A stretch of 64,000 bases of DNA. It comes from Siphonodentalium dalli. Lineage: Eukaryota; Mollusca; Scaphopoda; Gadilida; Siphonodentaliidae. Below the pieces are notes generated by a model. That model was given only the letters and a program-made list of their open reading frames with translations, was not told the DNA's origin and did no database searches. Positions within the stretch are counted from its first letter, which is position 1, and every line of letters begins with the position of its first letter. Shown here piece after piece: positions 15,601 to 27,600 of the stretch. The stretch spans positions 45,241,549 to 45,305,548 of the forward strand of contig CP136067.1 in assembly GCA_032622095.1 (NCBI GenBank). Direction: 5' to 3'. Both the position numbers and the translations under genes were made by a program.

Positions 15601-16860
15601 TCATTATTTGTTACAGTCTAAAATCTTCCCAGTCTGTCCCACTATTTGGTCAGTTCTGGTGTGACATGAAAACTAGCACTAGTCAGTAGTGGTACTGGAC
15701 TGGGAACCAGTCATCTTATGTATGAGTAATTGGTTATGTTGAACATTGTTCATTATATTTCACATTCGAAAAGTATATCTAAGTCAAAGTGAAGCTTCAA
15801 AGTCGGTCCCACTATTTGGTCAGTACTAGTGTGACATGAAAACTAGCACTAGTCAATAGTGGTACTGGACTGGGAACCAGTCATCTTTTGGTTGAGTTAT
15901 TGGTTGACGTTTAACATTATTTTTTACATTCGAAAAGTATATCTAAGTCAAAGTGAAGCTTCCTAGTCAGTCCCACTATTTGGTCAGTTCTGGTGTGACA
16001 AGAAAACTAGCACTAGTCAGTAGTGGTACTGGACTGGGAATCAGTCATCTTATGGATGAGTAATTGGTTGATGTTGAATATTGTTCATTATGTTTCAAAT
16101 TCGAAAAGTATATCTAAGTCAAAGTGAAGCTTCCAAGTCATTCCCACTATTTGGTCAGTACTAGTGTGACATGAAAACTAGCACTAGTCAATAGTGGTAC
16201 TGGACTGGGAACCAGTCATCTTTTGGTTGAGTTATTGATTGATGTTTAACATTATTTTTTACATTCGAAAAGTATATCTAAGTCAAAGTGAAGATTCCTA
16301 GTCGGTCGCACTATTTGGTCAGTTCTGGTGTAACATGAAAACTAGCACTAGTCAGTAGTGGTACCGGACTGGGAACCAGTCATCTTATGGGTGAGTAATT
16401 GGTTGATGTTTAACATTGTTCAATATTGTTCACATTCGAAAAGTATATCTAAGTCAAAGTGAAGCTTCCTAGTCAGTCCCACTATTTGGTCAGATCTGGT
16501 GTAACATGAAAACTAGCACTAGTCAGTAGTGGTACTGGGCTGGGAACCAGTCATCTTATGGTTGAGTTATTGGTTGATGTTTAACATTATTATTCACATT
16601 CGAAAAGTATATCTAAGTCAAAGTGAAGCTTCCTAGATGGTCCCACTATTTGGTCAGTTCTGGTGTGATATGAAAACTAGCACTAGTCACTAGTGGTATT
16701 GGACTGGGAACCAGTCATCTTATGGTTGAGTTATTGGTTGGAATATAACTTTATTCATTATTGGTCACAGTCTAAAATCTTCCTAGTCGGTCCCACTATT
16801 TGGTCAGTTCTGGTGTGAAATGAAAACTAGCACTAGACAGTAGTGGTACTGGACTGGGAA
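12618..16860. repeat. Tandem higher-order repeat, 2117-bp unit x2
   Basis: Diagnostic variants repeat at an offset of 2117 bp: the TTAGTCAGTT variant at 12730 and 14847, and the TCATTCCCAC variant at 14021 and 16138. The two copies are adjacent. They diverge at the right edge, where copy 1 runs into TTTGGTTGAG and copy 2 into TACGGTTGAG after the same CCAGTCATCT. Confidence 0.85.
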
Positions 16861-19800
16861 CCAGTCATCTTACGGTTGAGTTATTGGTTGAAATCTAATT
16901 TTGTTCATTATTTGTCAGTCTAAAATCTTCCTAGTCGGTCCCACTAGATTTGGTCAGTTCTGGTGTGACATGAAAACTAGCACTAGTCAGTTGTGGTATT
17001 GGACTGGGAGTAATTGGTTGATGTTTAACATTGTTCAATATTGTTCAAGTTCGAAAAGTATATCTAAGTCAAAGTGAAGCTTCCTAGTCAGTCCCATTAT
17101 TTGGTCAGTTCTGGTGTCACAAGAAAACTAGCACTAGTCAGTAGTAGTATTGGACTGGGAACCAGTCATCTTATGGATGAGTAATTGGTTGATGTTGAAC
17201 ATTGTTCATTTTGTTTCACATTCGAAAAGTATATCTAAGTCAAAGTGAAGCTTCCAAGTCGGTCCCACTATTTGGTCACTACTAGTGTGACATGAAAACC
17301 AGCACTAGTCAATAGTGATACTGGACTGGGAACCAGTCATCTTTTGGTTGAGTTATTGGTTGACGTTTAACATTATTTTTTACATTCGAAAAGTATATCT
17401 AAGTCAAAGTGAAGATTCCTAGTCGGTCACACTATTTGGTCAGTTCTGGTGTAACATGAAAACTAGCACTAGTCAGTAGTGGTACCGGACTGGGAACTAG
17501 TCATCTTATGGATGAGTAATTGGTTGATGTTTAACATTGTTCAATATTGTTCACATTCAAAAAGTATATCTAAGTCAAAGTGAAGCTTCCTAGTCAGTCC
17601 CACTATTTGGTCAGTTCTGGTGTGACAAGATAACTAGCACTAGTCAGTAGTGGTACTGGACTGGGAACCAGTCATCTTATGGTTGAGTTATTGGTTGAAA
17701 TATAATTTTATTCATTATTTGTCACAGTCTAAAATCTTCCTAGTCGGTCCCACAATTTGGTCAGTTCTGATGTGACATGAAAACTAGCACTAGTCAGTAG
17801 TGGTACTGGACTGGGAATCAGTCATCTTTTGGTTGAGTTGTCGGTTGATGTTTGACATTGTTCAATATTGTTCACGTTCGAAAAGTATATCTAAGTCAAA
17901 GTGAAGCTTCCTAGTCAGTCCCACTATTTGGTCAGTTCTAGTGTGACATGAAAACTAGCACTAGTCAGTAGTGGTACTGGACTGGGAATCAGTCATCTTT
18001 TGGTTGAGTTGTCGGTTGATGTTTGACATTGTTCAATATTGTTCACGTTCGAAAAGTATATCTAAGTCAAAGTGAAGCTTCCTAGTCGGTCCCACTATTT
18101 GGTCAGTTCTAGTGTGACATGAAAACTAGCACTAGTCAGTAGTGGTACTGGACTGGGAACCAGTCATCTTATGGTTGAGTTATTGGTTGAAATATACTTT
18201 TATCCATTATTTGTCACAGTCTAAAATCTTCCTAGTCGGTCCCACTATTTGGTCAGTTCTGGTGTAACATGAAAACTAGCACTAGTCAGTAGTGGTACTG
18301 GACTGGGAACCAGTCATCTTATCGTTGAGTTATTGGTTGATGTTTAACATTATTTTTCACATTCAAAAAGTATATCTAAGTCAAAGTAGAGCTTCCTAGT
18401 CGGTTCCACTATTTGGTCAGATCTGGTGTAACATGAAAACTAGCACTAGTCAGTAGTGGTACTGGGCTGGGAACCAGTCATCTTATGGATGAGTTATTGG
18501 TTGATGTTTAACATTATTATTCACATTCGAAAAGTATATCTAAGTCAAAGTGAAGCTTCCTAGTTGGTCCCACTATTTGGTCAGTTCTGGTGTGATATGA
18601 AAACTAGCACTAGTCACTAGTGGTATTGGACTGGGAACCAGTCATCTTATGGTTGAGTTATTGGTTGAAATATAATTTTATTCATTATTTGTTACAGTCT
18701 AAAATCTTCCAAGTCGGTCCCACTATTTGGTCAGTTCTGGTGTGACATGAAAACTAGCACTAGTCAATAGTGGTACTGGACTGGGAACCAGTCATCTTTT
18801 GGTTGAGTTATTGGTTGACGTTTAACATTATTTTTTACATTCGAAAAGTATATCTAAGTCAAAGTGAAGATTCCTAGTCGGTCGCACTATTTAGTCAGTT
18901 CTGGTGTAACACGAAAACTAGCACTAGTCAGTAGTGGTACCGGACTGGGAACCAGTCATCTTATGGATGAGTAATTGGTTGATGTTTAACATTGTTCAAT
19001 ATTGTTCACATTCGAAAAGTATATCTAAGTCAAAGTGAAGATTCCTAGTCGGTCCCACTATTTGGTCAGTTCTGGTGTAACATGAAAACTAGCACTAGTC
19101 AGTAGTGGTATTGAACTGGGAACCAGTCATCTTATGGTTAAGTTATTGGTTGAAATATAACTTTATTCATTATTTGTCACAGTCTAACTTCTTCCTAGTC
19201 GGTCCCACTATTTGGTCAGTTCTGGTGTGACATGAAAACTAGCACTAGTCAATAGTGGTACTGGACTGGGAACCAGTCATCTTTTGGTTGAGTTATTGGT
19301 TGACGTTAAACATTATTTTTTACATTCGAAAAGTATATCTAAGTCAAAGTGAAGATTCCTAGTCGGTCGCACTATTTGGTCAGATCTGGTGTAACATTAA
19401 AACTAGCACTAGTCAGTAGTGGTACTGGGCTGGGAACCAGTCATCTTATGGTTGAGTTATTGGTTGATGTTTAACATTATTATTCACATTCAAAAAGTAT
19501 ATCTAAGTCAAAGTGAAGCTTCCTAGATGGTCCCACTATTTGGTCAGTTCTGGTGTGATATGAAAACTAGCACTAGTCACTAGTGGTATTGGACTGGGAA
19601 CCAGTCATCTTATGGTTGAGTTATTGGTTGAAATATAATTTTATTCATTATTTGTTACAGTCTAAAATCTTCCCAGTCTGTCCCACTATTTGGTCAGTTC
19701 TGGTGTGACATGAAAACTAGCACTAGTCAGTAGTGGTACTGGACTGGGAACCAGTCATCTTATGTATGAGTAATTGGTTATGTTGAACATTGTTCATTAT

Positions 19801-22754
19801 ATTTCACATTCGAAAAGTATATCTAAGTCAAAGTGAAGCTTCAAAGTCGGTCCCACTATTTGGTCAGTACTAGTGTGACATGAAAACTAGCACTAGTCAA
19901 TAGTGGTACTGGACTGGGAACCAGTCATCTTTTGGTTGAGTTATTGGTTGACGTTTAACATTATTTTTTACATTCGAAAAGTATATCTAAGTCAAAGTGA
20001 AGCTTCCTAGTCAGTCCCACTATTTGGTCAGTTCTGGTGTGACAAGAAAACTAGCACTAGTCAGTAGTGGTACTGGACTGGGAATCAGTCATCTTATGGA
20101 TGAGTAATTGGTTGATGTTGAATATTGTTCATTATGTTTCAAATTCGAAAAGTATATCTAAGTCAAAGTGAAGCTTCCAAGTCATTCCCACTATTTGGTC
20201 AGTACTAGTGTGACATGAAAACTAGCACTAGTCAATAGTGGTACTGGACTGGGAACCAGTCATCTTTTGGTTGAGTTATTGATTGATGTTTAACATTATT
20301 TTTTACATTCGAAAAGTATATCTAAGTCAAAGTGAAGATTCCTAGTCGGTCGCACTATTTGGTCAGTTCTGGTGTAACATGAAAACTAGCACTAGTCAGT
20401 AGTGGTACCGGACTGGGAACCAGTCATCTTATGGGTGAGTAATTGGTTGATGTTTAACATTGTTCAATATTGTTCACATTCGAAAAGTATATCTAAGTCA
20501 AAGTGAAGCTTCCTAGTCAGTCCCACTATTTGGTCAGATCTGGTGTAACATGAAAACTAGCACTAGTCAGTAGTGGTACTGGGCTGGGAACCAGTCATCT
20601 TATGGTTGAGTTATTGGTTGATGTTTAACATTATTATTCACATTCGAAAAGTATATCTAAGTCAAAGTGAAGCTTCCTAGATGGTCCCACTATTTGGTCA
20701 GTTCTGGTGTGATATGAAAACTAGCACTAGTCACTAGTGGTATTGGACTGGGAACCAGTCATCTTATGGTTGAGTTATTGGTTGGAATATAACTTTATTC
20801 ATTATTGGTCACAGTCTAAAATCTTCCTAGTCGGTCCCACTATTTGGTCAGTTCTGGTGTGAAATGAAAACTAGCACTAGACAGTAGTGGTACTGGACTG
20901 GGAACCAGTCATCTTACGGTTGAGTTATTGGTTGAAATCTAATTTTGTTCATTATTTGTCAGTCTAAAATCTTCCTAGTCGGTCCCACTAGATTTGGTCA
21001 GTTCTGGTGTGACATGAAAACTAGCACTAGTCAGTTGTGGTATTGGACTGGGAGTAATTGGTTGATGTTTAACATTGTTCAATATTGTTCAAGTTCGAAA
21101 AGTATATCTAAGTCAAAGTGAAGCTTCCTAGTCAGTCCCATTATTTGGTCAGTTCTGGTGTCACAAGAAAACTAGCACTAGTCAGTAGTAGTATTGGACT
21201 GGGAACCAGTCATCTTATGGATGAGTAATTGGTTGATGTTGAACATTGTTCATTTTGTTTCACATTCGAAAAGTATATCTAAGTCAAAGTGAAGCTTCCA
21301 AGTCGGTCCCACTATTTGGTCACTACTAGTGTGACATGAAAACCAGCACTAGTCAATAGTGATACTGGACTGGGAACCAGTCATCTTTTGGTTGAGTTAT
21401 TGGTTGACGTTTAACATTATTTTTTACATTCGAAAAGTATATCTAAGTCAAAGTGAAGATTCCTAGTCGGTCACACTATTTGGTCAGTTCTGGTGTAACA
21501 TGAAAACTAGCACTAGTCAGTAGTGGTACCGGACTGGGAACTAGTCATCTTATGGATGAGTAATTGGTTGATGTTTAACATTGTTCAATATTGTTCACAT
21601 TCGAAAAGTATATCTAAGTCAAAGTGAAGCTTCCTAGTCAGTCCCACTATTTGGTCAGTTCTGGTGTGACAAGATAACTAGCACTAGTCAGTAGTGGTAC
21701 TGGACTGGGAACCAGTCATCTTATGGTTGAGTTATTGGTTGAAATATAATTTTATTCATTATTTGTCACAGTCTAAAATCTTCCTAGTCGGTCCCACAAT
21801 TTGGTCAGTTCTGATGTGACATGAAAACTAGCACTAGTCAGTAGTGGTACTGGACTGGGAATCAGTCATCTTTTGGTTGAGTTGTCGGTTGATGTTTGAC
21901 ATTGTTCAATATTGTTCACGTTCGAAAAGTATATCTAAGTCAAAGTGAAGCTTCCTAGTCGGTCCCACTATTTGGTCAGTTCTAGTGTGACATGAAAACT
22001 AGCACTAGTCAGTAGTGGCACTGGACTGGGAATCAGTCATCTTTTGGTTGAGTTGTCGGTTGATGTTTGACATTGTTCAATATTGTTCACGTTCGAAAAG
22101 TATATCTAAGTCAAAGTGAAGCTTCCTAGTCGGTCCCACTATTTGGTCAGTTCTAGTGTGACATGAAAACTAGCACTAGTCAGTAGTGGTACTGGACTGG
22201 GAACCAGTCATCTTATGGTTGAGTTATTGGTTGAAATATACTTTTATCCATTATTTGTCACAGTCTAAAATCTTCCTAGTCGGTCCCACTATTTGGTCAG
22301 TTCTGGTGTAACATGAAAACTAGCACTAGTCAGTAGTGGTACTGGACTGGGAACCAGTCATCTTATCGTTGAGTTATTGGTTGATGTTTAACATTATTTT
22401 TCACATTCAAAAAGTATATCTAAGTCAAAGTAGAGCTTCCTAGTCGGTTCCACTATTTGGTCAGATCTGGTGTAACATGAAAACTAGCACTAGTCAGTAG
22501 TGGTACTGGGCTGGGAACCAGTCATCTTATGGATGAGTTATTGGTTGATGTTTAACATTATCATTCACATTCGAAAAGTATATCTAAGTCAAAGTGAAGC
22601 TTCCTAGTTGGTCCCACTATTTGGTCAGTTCTGGTGTGATATGAAAACTAGCACTAGTCACTAGTGGTATTGGACTGGGAACCAGTCATCTTATGGTTGA
22701 GTTATTGGTTGAAATATAATTTTATTCATTATTTGTTACAGTCTAAAATCTTCC
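14735..22754. repeat. Tandem higher-order repeat, 4044-bp unit x2
   Basis: Three independent variants recur at exactly 4044 bp: TTAGTCAGTT at 14847 and 18891, TCATTCCCAC at 16138 and 20182, and the truncated monomer TTGTGGTATTGGACTGGGAG at 16991 and 21035. Copy A runs from about 14735 to 18710 and copy B from about 18779 to 22754. Copy A contains the second member of the 2117-bp pair, so the 4044-bp event is the later of the two. A few single-base differences, such as TTATTATTCAC against TTATCATTCAC near 22560, show that copy B has begun to diverge. Confidence 0.88.
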
Positions 22755-24232
22755 CAGTCTGTCCCACTATTTGGTCAGTTCTGGTGTGACATGAAAACTA
22801 CCACTAGTCAGTAGTGGTATTGGACTGGGAACCAGTCATCTTATGGTTGAGTTATTGGTTGAAATATAACTTTATTCATTATTGGTCACAGTCTAAAATT
22901 TTCCTAGACGGTCCCACAATTTGGTCAGTTCTGGTGTGAAATGAAAACTAGCACTAGACAGTAGTGGTACTGGACTGGGAACCAGTCATCTTACGGTTGA
23001 GTTATTGGTTGAAATATAATTTTGTTCATTATTTGTCAGTCTAATATCTTCCTAGTCGGTCCCATTATTTGGTCAGTTCTGGTGTGACATGAAAACTAGC
23101 ACTAGTCAGTTGTGGTATTGGACTGGGAGTAATTGGTTGATGTTTAACATTGTTCAATATTTTTAACGTCCGAAAAGTATATCTAAGTCAAAGTAGAGCT
23201 TCCTAGTCAGTCCCGTATTTTGTCAGTTCTGGTGTGACTTGAAAACTAGCACTATTCAGTTGTGGTACTGGACTGGGAACCAGTCATCTTTTGGTTGAGT
23301 TATTGGTTGATTTTTAACAATGTTCATTATTTTTCACATTCGATAAGTATATCTAAGTCAAAGGGAAGCTTCCTAGTCGCTCCCACTATTTGATCAGTTC
23401 TGGTGTGAAATGAAAACTAGCACTAGTCAGTAGTGGTATTGGACTGGGAACCATTCATCTTATGGATGAGTAATTGGTTGATGTTTAACATTTTTTAATA
23501 TTTTACAAGTTCGAAAAGTATATCTAAGTCGAAGTAGAGCTTCCTAGTCGGTCCCACTATTTGGTCAGTTCTGGTGTGACATGAAAACTAGCACTAGTCA
23601 GTAGTGGTATTGGACTGGGAACCAGTCATCTTATAGTTGAGTTATTGGTTGAAATATAACTTTATTCATTATTGGTCAGTCTAAAATCTTCCAAGACGGT
23701 CCCACTATTTGGTCAGTTCTGGTGTGAAATGAAAACTAGCACTAGTCAGTAGTGGTACTGGACTGGGAACCAGTCATCTTACGGTTGAGTTATTGGTTGA
23801 AATCTAATTTTGTTCATTATTTGTCAGTCTAAAATCTTCCTAGTCGGTCCCACTATTTGGTCAGTTCTGGTGTGACATGAAAACTAGCACTAGTCAGTTG
23901 TGGTATTGGACTGGGAGTAATTGGTTGATGTTTAACATTGTTCAATATTTTTAACGTTCGAAAAGTATATCTAAGTCAAAGTAGAGCTTCCTAGTCAGTC
24001 CCGTATTTGGTCAGTTCTGGTGTGACAAGAAAACTAGCACTAGTCAGTAGTGGTACTGGACTGGGAACCAGTCATCTTTTGGTTGAGTTATTGGTTGATT
24101 TTTAACAATGTTCATTATTTTTCACATTCGAAAAGTATATCTAAGTCAAAGGGAAGCTTCCTAGTCGCTCCCACTATTTGATCAGTTCTGGTGTGACATG
24201 AAAATAACATTATCAAATAGAAAATACATATT

Positions 24233-24445
24233 CCCTATAAGATACTTACACCCTGAACTACATGGTATATTCATCTTTATTCACAAGAAAGGATTCTATG
24301 AGATCCGTTTAAAATTTATTATTTTGGTACGAAATAGCTTAAGTACCTTTTTGAATCATTATTATTGACGTAGCAGGTCAAGGTCATTTGTTCACTTGTT
24401 ATGTATATTAGCAAGTGGGGACACAGTCAAGATCTCTTTTTCATC
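24233..24445 (+). repeat. Left terminal inverted repeat of the 5.6-kb element
   Basis: Starts CCCTATAAGATACTTACACC and runs to CTCTTTTTCATC. It pairs with 29615-29829 as inverse complement with few differences. The first 15 bases differ most: the right end reads CCCTTCAAAGATACG when viewed inward. The two ends can therefore be told apart as subtypes L and R. Confidence 0.9.
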
Positions 24446-24510
24446 CTCTTACAAGATTCGAGGGGTGTGACCGAGCAGCGGGGAGGGAAAATCCTAATTT
24501 GGGAGGGACC

Positions 24511-24610
24511 TGTGAGTTCAGTGTGTAAGTATCTTATAGGGAATATGTATTTTCTATTTGAAAATGTTATATTCCCTTCAAAGATACGTTACACACTGAA
24601 CTACATGGTA
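24511..24610 (-). repeat. Internal end-to-end junction of two element termini
   Basis: On the plus strand an L-type end (reading outward to GGG at 24539-24541) is followed by a 32-bp AT-rich spacer (24542-24573). An R-type end then reads inward from CCC at 24574 to CTACATGGTA at 24610. The spacer, inverse-complemented, is the same sequence that precedes CCCT at the outer left end (24203-24232), with a few changes. The arrangement is what one would see if the two outer ends were joined through the left flank, and it sits in inverted orientation just inside the left terminal repeat. Confidence 0.8.
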
Positions 24611-24619
24611 GAATCAACT

Positions 24620-27600
24620 CATAGGAGGAGGCTGCGAGGAATGAGATACTATTGTATTTTAGTTAAGAGTAATTATTTTGAACCTGCTGAGTAGCAACAA
24701 ATGGATCCAAAAGGTACCGATTTGCAGATTTTATTGATGGTACAAGGTAGAGTGGAGAAAGTGGAAGAATGCGCCCATTGGCTGAATCTCTGCACCTCCC
24801 CCCCTTTGGTTCTGAAGTCAGACAAAGCTGTAATTGTGAAATCTCCCCAAGGTCATATGCAGGTACATGCATGTGCCCCCTCCTCCCTGGAGTAAGCTGG
24901 TCATATGCTGAAAGCATAGACCACCCTGCTCCATGGTATGTGACTGAACGAACCAAGATATCCCAACGTTTCGACACCAGAGGAAGGAAATCTATTGTTA
25001 CCTGAATGGTCAATCTGGATGCAAAACGAGGAAGTGGCAACTGTAAATACGATTAGAAACATACCACCAAGTCATGTATGGTGAAGAAAACCCAGATTTA
25101 AATAGCCACCGCATCAGGATTGTAAGGTTTGCGACCTACTGGCAGTAACTGTGTCTAAATCGACCAACTGATAAAGGCGCAAAAGAAGTATTTTCTGACT
25201 GGCCATCAAATGACAGTATTTTACTTCAGTGAATTAATACACCGGACAGAGGCCATATTCCGTCCGACAAAGCCCATGATTGGTAGTTACTTTAAGCCTG
25301 GAAACTGGTAACAAAAACCCCAGGTAACTAAGTCCATTAAGAGCATTATAGGACTTGGAAATTCCCAAAATGTTTTCTGGTATCGAAACAATTGAGAAGA
25401 AAAAGGAAGAAAAAGTTCTGAGAGTCCTGAGTTGTAACTACCTCCACAGCCTGTCAATCCAATAGTGTATGCAGTTACATGTACACTTGATTGAAAGGAA
25501 TACTTTGCAGTCTGCATGTAACATATTAGAAAATGTGTAGAAGGAGGAGACCCATCGTGATGGAACTACTTCAAACAGTCTGAAAGAAAGAACAGGCCAT
25601 GGATGATTACGGTCCAAAAATAACCAGACTGTCGATAACAAGAAGATTGTGTCTGCTTGTTATTCACTGATTGTTCTTAACAGCCGAAGGGCCCGGGTCC
25701 ATGAGCTGTTATTGTTTTAAGCCCACCGCAACCACCAATGAGAAAGAATATCCTCGTTCGACATGTGGTCGAGGAGGTATGCCAGAGGTGTGAACAGAAG
25801 GCAAAATTTTCTGAAGACCAGTAACTGTGTGTATGGTCGGACGGTTGTCTGCCGCTCATACAGCGAGGACCCGGACCCTAAGTCCTCCCCGCGGGCAGAG
25901 ACTCTCTGTCACCAACAATGATTGTCTCATGTGCGCCGTTAGACGAATTGCCCGTCTGTTTGAGTAATGCAAGACAGCATGTCAAAAAAGGAGCACTGAG
26001 CACAGTAATGCCCGATTCCAGAGGTGCCATGCCTATTTATTTTGATAATCGACAATCGGTCGTCAACAATAGACTATAATCGATTAATCGTACCTAACAC
26101 CATCAGTGGAAGTATTCCGTAATATGGCATATTGGCTTGGTGCTGGGTAACTATAATGTCGCGGTTGTTTGAGGAATCAGCTCAGGACATGTTTACATTA
26201 ATGAAGAGCATCACAAACCACTTTTAGTGACCAATGAACAGAATGTATTCTATACCTGCACAATTATCGGCCATGTTATGGTGATAATATAATTTGTGAG
26301 TTCATTAGAATGAACGTAACTATGAATTTCAGTGTCTGAATAGCCAAACATGCAAACAATATAAAAGTAGGAATGCATAATGGATGGACGACGGTTTGTA
26401 TTTGATAATATCGAGTTTCATTCAGCATTCACTGCATGATACGCAATAGCCTATACTATTAACCTCTAAGTATGCTGATTCAAGCACAGTATACTCAAAT
26501 GACATCATGGAGAACATTGCTGATTAAAATGCCATAGGTTCCCTAGTTTCCAGAGAATGTCAATCAACTCCCATTGGTTCAAACAGATTCAAGAAGAAGT
26601 GCATTCAGCTCATTGAAGACAGTGACAGTCGGCATTCTCTTTATTTCAAAGATGTAGTTCCGCCTTACAAGTAGAAATATACAATGACATCGCCATAATT
26701 TCAAAGCTGCAGGGCCGCCAATTTGTAGAATTAACAACAACCTGAAGAGTAACCATGGCGCATCATCAAATGAACTGCAGACTGTTTGCAACATAGGTTA
26801 GGAGCACTCATGTTGACGGAATCTCTCCGATATGCGATCACAGGTTGTTAACCCATCGGTTGTAGATTAAACCGTGTAAAACAAACACGGTATTCAATAA
26901 TACTGGACATGTCCGGATGTCAAATTAAATAATGCATATTAATCTACGATGGAAATGGTAATCGAGGATCGGCTTTATCAACGGTTCATCGATTATACGA
27001 CTAATCGTGGCACCCCTACAAAGGACTCCTTCAAGCAGGGCATCAAAGTGTGTTGTTGGCATGATGCAGGGCTCAAAGTTCTGAAATGCACCTGTTCCCA
27101 TGGAACAGGTTATTACCTACCGTACCGCCACCCCAGAAGATTGCGTGAGTTCAATTGTCTATATCGTAACCTGATAAGCTAACCCAAACGGTAAAGCCAT
27201 GATATTGAGCGAGAATAGATCTAATCCTGGTACTACAGGTAAAAAGCCCATTGGGATTGTCCTAAGGCTGTAGAGTCAAAAGCTGATGAATGTTCTACGC
27301 AAAGAAAAACGTGATTCACAACTTGGTACGCAGAAAAAAGAGCCTATAACTGCAGAAAGCCAGATTGACGCTTACAAAATCTTAGAAGGAATCCCAGGCT
27401 TGGTGTTTCGCCCCATGGAACCGTAGTAAGGGCGAGAGATGATCTGTGTAAATTTATCACCAGAAAAATCGAACGGTCACCCATAAACAAAAGACAATGC
27501 TAATCAGTGACAAGTGGAAAGGTAATAAGTTTGAGCCCTGGTAAAACCTCATGGTTTTAAAACAAATTGAGTGTTTGTTAAAAGTCTCTGCCCCGGCCGA

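Larger units (their letters stand above)
1..24203. repeat. Satellite array, block 1 (150/164-bp monomers)
   Basis: The whole interval is a head-to-tail tandem array. Two monomer types share a core running from TCGGTCCCACTATTTGG through ACTAGCACTAGTCAGTAG to GACTGGGAACCAGTC. They differ in the linker: one type (about 150 bp) continues with GAAATATAACTTTATTC and CACAGTCTAAA; the other (about 164 bp) continues with TTGATGTTTAACATT and AAAAGTATATCTAAGTC. Spacing of the GACTGG core at 117, 281, 445, 595, 729 and 879 gives 164, 164, 150, 134 and 150 bp, so a shortened 134-bp form also exists. About 150 monomers are present. Each carries a perfect short dyad (GACTGG-GAA-CCAGTC) and CTAGTG/CACTAG dyads. 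No long reading frame occurs. The array enters the window already in progress, so its left end is outside. A centromeric, heterochromatic or dispersed role cannot be told from sequence alone. Confidence 0.98.

Noticed and set aside
1-24203. Hammerhead ribozyme in the satellite monomer
   Set aside because: The core contains CTG(G/A)TGTGACATGAAAAC, loosely like CTGATGA...GAAAC, but the invariant CTGATGA box is missing in almost all monomers and no stem arrangement fits.
1-24203. CRISPR-like array
   Set aside because: The repeats are contiguous 134-164-bp monomers without unique spacers, and the surrounding DNA is eukaryotic.
24663-25040. 125-codon minus-strand frame in the 5.6-kb element as a gene
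   Set aside because: A plus-strand frame overlaps it, no domain is recognised, and it ends inside a region of mixed short frames.
26949-27182. piggyBac transposase fragment (GIKVCC-DAG)
   Set aside because: Only about a dozen residues resemble the GIKxW..DAxTG block, and neither the following VYTGK nor DNFFTS-type motifs are visible. Kept only as a remark in the element interior.
27500-27560. tRNA-derived SINE promoter (B-box-like AAGTTTGAGCCCTGG)
   Set aside because: No matching A box at the right distance and no tail; a single weak B-box match is expected by chance.
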